Origin: Methanosarcinales archaeon | GTDB lineage: Archaea > Halobacteriota > Methanosarcinia > Methanosarcinales > Methanosarcinaceae | Length of the DNA stretch: 6,668 nucleotides | Reading direction: 5' to 3' | NCBI GenBank assembly: GCA_012329085.1 | Contig: JAAXQB010000183.1 | Location: 1 to 6,668 of the forward strand | Shown: piece by piece, positions 6,149 to 6,668 of the stretch | How the letters are laid out: each line of letters starts with the position of its first letter | Numbering within the stretch: position 1 is the stretch's first letter | Notes under the pieces: model-generated | Database searches by the model: none | Told to the model about the DNA's origin: nothing | The model's input: the letters and a program-made list of their open reading frames with translations, nothing else | Translations under genes and position numbers: made by a program

Positions 6149-6164
6149 GTATATAATTTATAAA
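6149..6164 (-). promoter_or_regulatory. lysS TATA box (leaderless promoter)
   Basis: TTTATAAATTATATAC on the minus strand, centred about 27 nt before the lysS ATG. That is the usual archaeal TATA-to-start distance, so transcription should begin at or within a few bases of the ATG. This agrees with the lack of a Shine-Dalgarno site. Confidence 0.6.
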
Positions 6165-6214
6165 ATCAAGTATGTGGGAAAATTTCTAATTTATTGTATT
6201 TGATTTTTTTTTCA

Positions 6215-6231
6215 TAGCTCGTGATTGAACC
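6215..6231 (+). repeat. Degenerate half-copy of the palindromic repeat
   Basis: TAGCTCGTGATTGAACC follows a T-run, as the unit at 6521 does (TAGCTCATTTGGAAC). Only the left arm is recognisable. It may be a decayed copy; the match is weak. Confidence 0.25.
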
Positions 6232-6254
6232 TTTTGAGTGTTAGTATATAATTT

Positions 6255-6324
6255 GTAAATGCATATTTACGAAAAACGAGAAATTGGAAATTTCTCTGAG
6301 TATATAATTTTATAAATTATATAC
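6255..6324. repeat. Three consecutive hairpin-forming palindromes
   Basis: GTAAAT (6255-6260)/ATTTAC (6265-6270) around GCAT; GAGAAATT (6278-6285)/AATTTCTC (6289-6296) around GGA; and GTATATAATTT (6300-6310)/AAATTATATAC (6314-6324) around TAT. All arms are perfect. The third contains the TATA-like motif in both directions. The set lies about 125 to 195 nt upstream of lysS. It could bind dimeric regulators, form RNA structure, or be a chance product of AT-richness; three perfect ones within 70 bases favours a real element. Confidence 0.5.
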
Positions 6325-6522
6325 AGTTAAAATTTTCTCGGATTATAAATTGTATTATTACTATATTGTTATATTGGATATACTACACTACAAATATAAT
6401 TTAGGTTGTTTATGTTAAAATTAATTATTTTAATTTATTGGTAAAAGTGTATTTGAGGTTATCATTATAATTTAATCACAAAGATATTTTAATTAGTTCT
6501 GCCCGATTTTTATTTTTTGATA

Positions 6523-6570
6523 GCTCATTTGGAACAAATGAGCGTTTGCTCATTCTCAAAGAGAACGAGC
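6523..6570 (+). repeat. Palindromic repeat cluster, copy 3 (two tandem units)
   Basis: Unit one has perfect 9-bp arms GCTCATTTG (6523-6531) and CAAATGAGC (6535-6543) around GAA. Unit two, after GTTT, has 10-base arms GCTCATTCTC (6548-6557) and GAGAACGAGC (6561-6570) around AAA with one mismatch. ATGAGC (6538-6543) can also pair with GCTCAT (6548-6553) across the GTTT, an alternative fold. Compared with copy 1, arm positions 5 and 8 differ on both sides in a way that keeps pairing. Confidence 0.8.
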
Positions 6571-6601
6571 GTTTATTATATACTGAGATAAATTTTCAAT
6601 A

Positions 6602-6630
6602 GCTTGTTCAGAATGAACGAATGAGCGTTA
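6602..6630 (+). repeat. Palindromic repeat cluster, copy 4
   Basis: GCTTGTTCA (6602-6610), GAA, then TGAAC GAATGAGC followed by GTTA. The inner GTTCA/TGAAC pairs over 5 bp; the right arm carries about four extra bases relative to other units (GAA-C/GAA-T repetition), so the outer part is out of register. It shares GCTTGTTC with copy 2 and GAGCGTTA with copy 1 (minus strand). Confidence 0.65.
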
Positions 6631-6668
6631 TTTCAGTATTTGTATCATTTAAACCCATTGTTGTTTAA

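Larger units (their letters stand above)
6131..6668. other. Gene-free region upstream of lysS
   Basis: About 540 bases with no credible coding sequence on either strand. It holds the lysS TATA box (6149-6164), a degenerate half-repeat (6215-6231), a second TATA-like motif (6244-6259), three hairpins in a row (6255-6324), an AT inverted repeat TTAAAAT (6415-6421)/ATTTTAA (6427-6433), and repeat clusters at 6523-6570 and 6602-6630. The only frame at the right edge on the minus strand (ATG near 6659) ends after about 16 codons in the repeat. Confidence 0.6.

Noticed and set aside
5940..6203. Plus-strand frame opposite the lysS start with hydrophobic stretches
   Set aside because: The hydrophobic look comes from the antisense of A/T-rich codons; no start signal and it overlaps the conserved LysRS N terminus.
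6218..6236. tRNA T-arm-like GGTTCAATC on the minus strand
   Set aside because: No flanking 5-bp stem, no acceptor, D or anticodon arms; it overlaps a decayed repeat half-copy.
6606..6659. Short minus-strand frame entering from the right edge (ATG near 6659)
   Set aside because: Preceded in frame by a stop and closed after about 16 codons inside repeat copy 4; not a gene end or start.

Overview
The window looks archaeal and very AT-rich, with intergenic DNA clearly poorer in G+C than the genes. All four intact genes are on the minus strand and serve tRNA charging: a class I lysyl-tRNA synthetase (lysS) and, further along in transcription order, the gatC-gatA-gatB operon for the tRNA-dependent amidotransferase GatCAB. 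Archaeal affiliation is inferred from the class I LysRS with its Cys-pair zinc motifs, TATA-like boxes at archaeal spacing, and a lysS start with no Shine-Dalgarno site but a TATA box about 27 nt upstream. From remembered family members the LysRS resembles methanogen (Methanosarcina/Methanomicrobia-type) euryarchaeal enzymes. This placement is tentative.

Layout, left to right. 1-857: no gene. It holds a palindromic repeat cluster, T-tracts, several hairpins and possible terminators. 858-3981: gatB, gatA and gatC, transcribed right to left in the order C-A-B. 3983-4312: remnant of an RNA ligase gene that keeps the nucleotidyltransferase motif I (KIDGTS) but has lost most of the protein; the likely gatC promoter lies in its decayed end. 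4313-4543: intergenic DNA with a second copy of the palindromic repeat. 4544-6130: lysS. 6131-6668: no gene. It holds the lysS TATA box, a run of three hairpins and two more repeat clusters.

How the genes work together: LysRS charges tRNA-Lys directly. GatCAB amidates a mischarged tRNA; in archaea this is normally Asp-tRNA(Asn), because archaea use GatDE for Glu-tRNA(Gln). There is no T-tract of five or more on the transcribed strand between the lysS stop and gatC, so readthrough from lysS into gatCAB is possible.

The most unusual feature is a family of short GC-richer palindromes (arms like GCTCGTTCG, three-base GAA/TTC centre) found in every intergenic region here, in nested arrangements, with paired substitutions that keep the arms complementary. 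I see no CRISPR array, rRNA, tRNA, intact mobile element or defence operon, and no clear case for a new multi-gene system.
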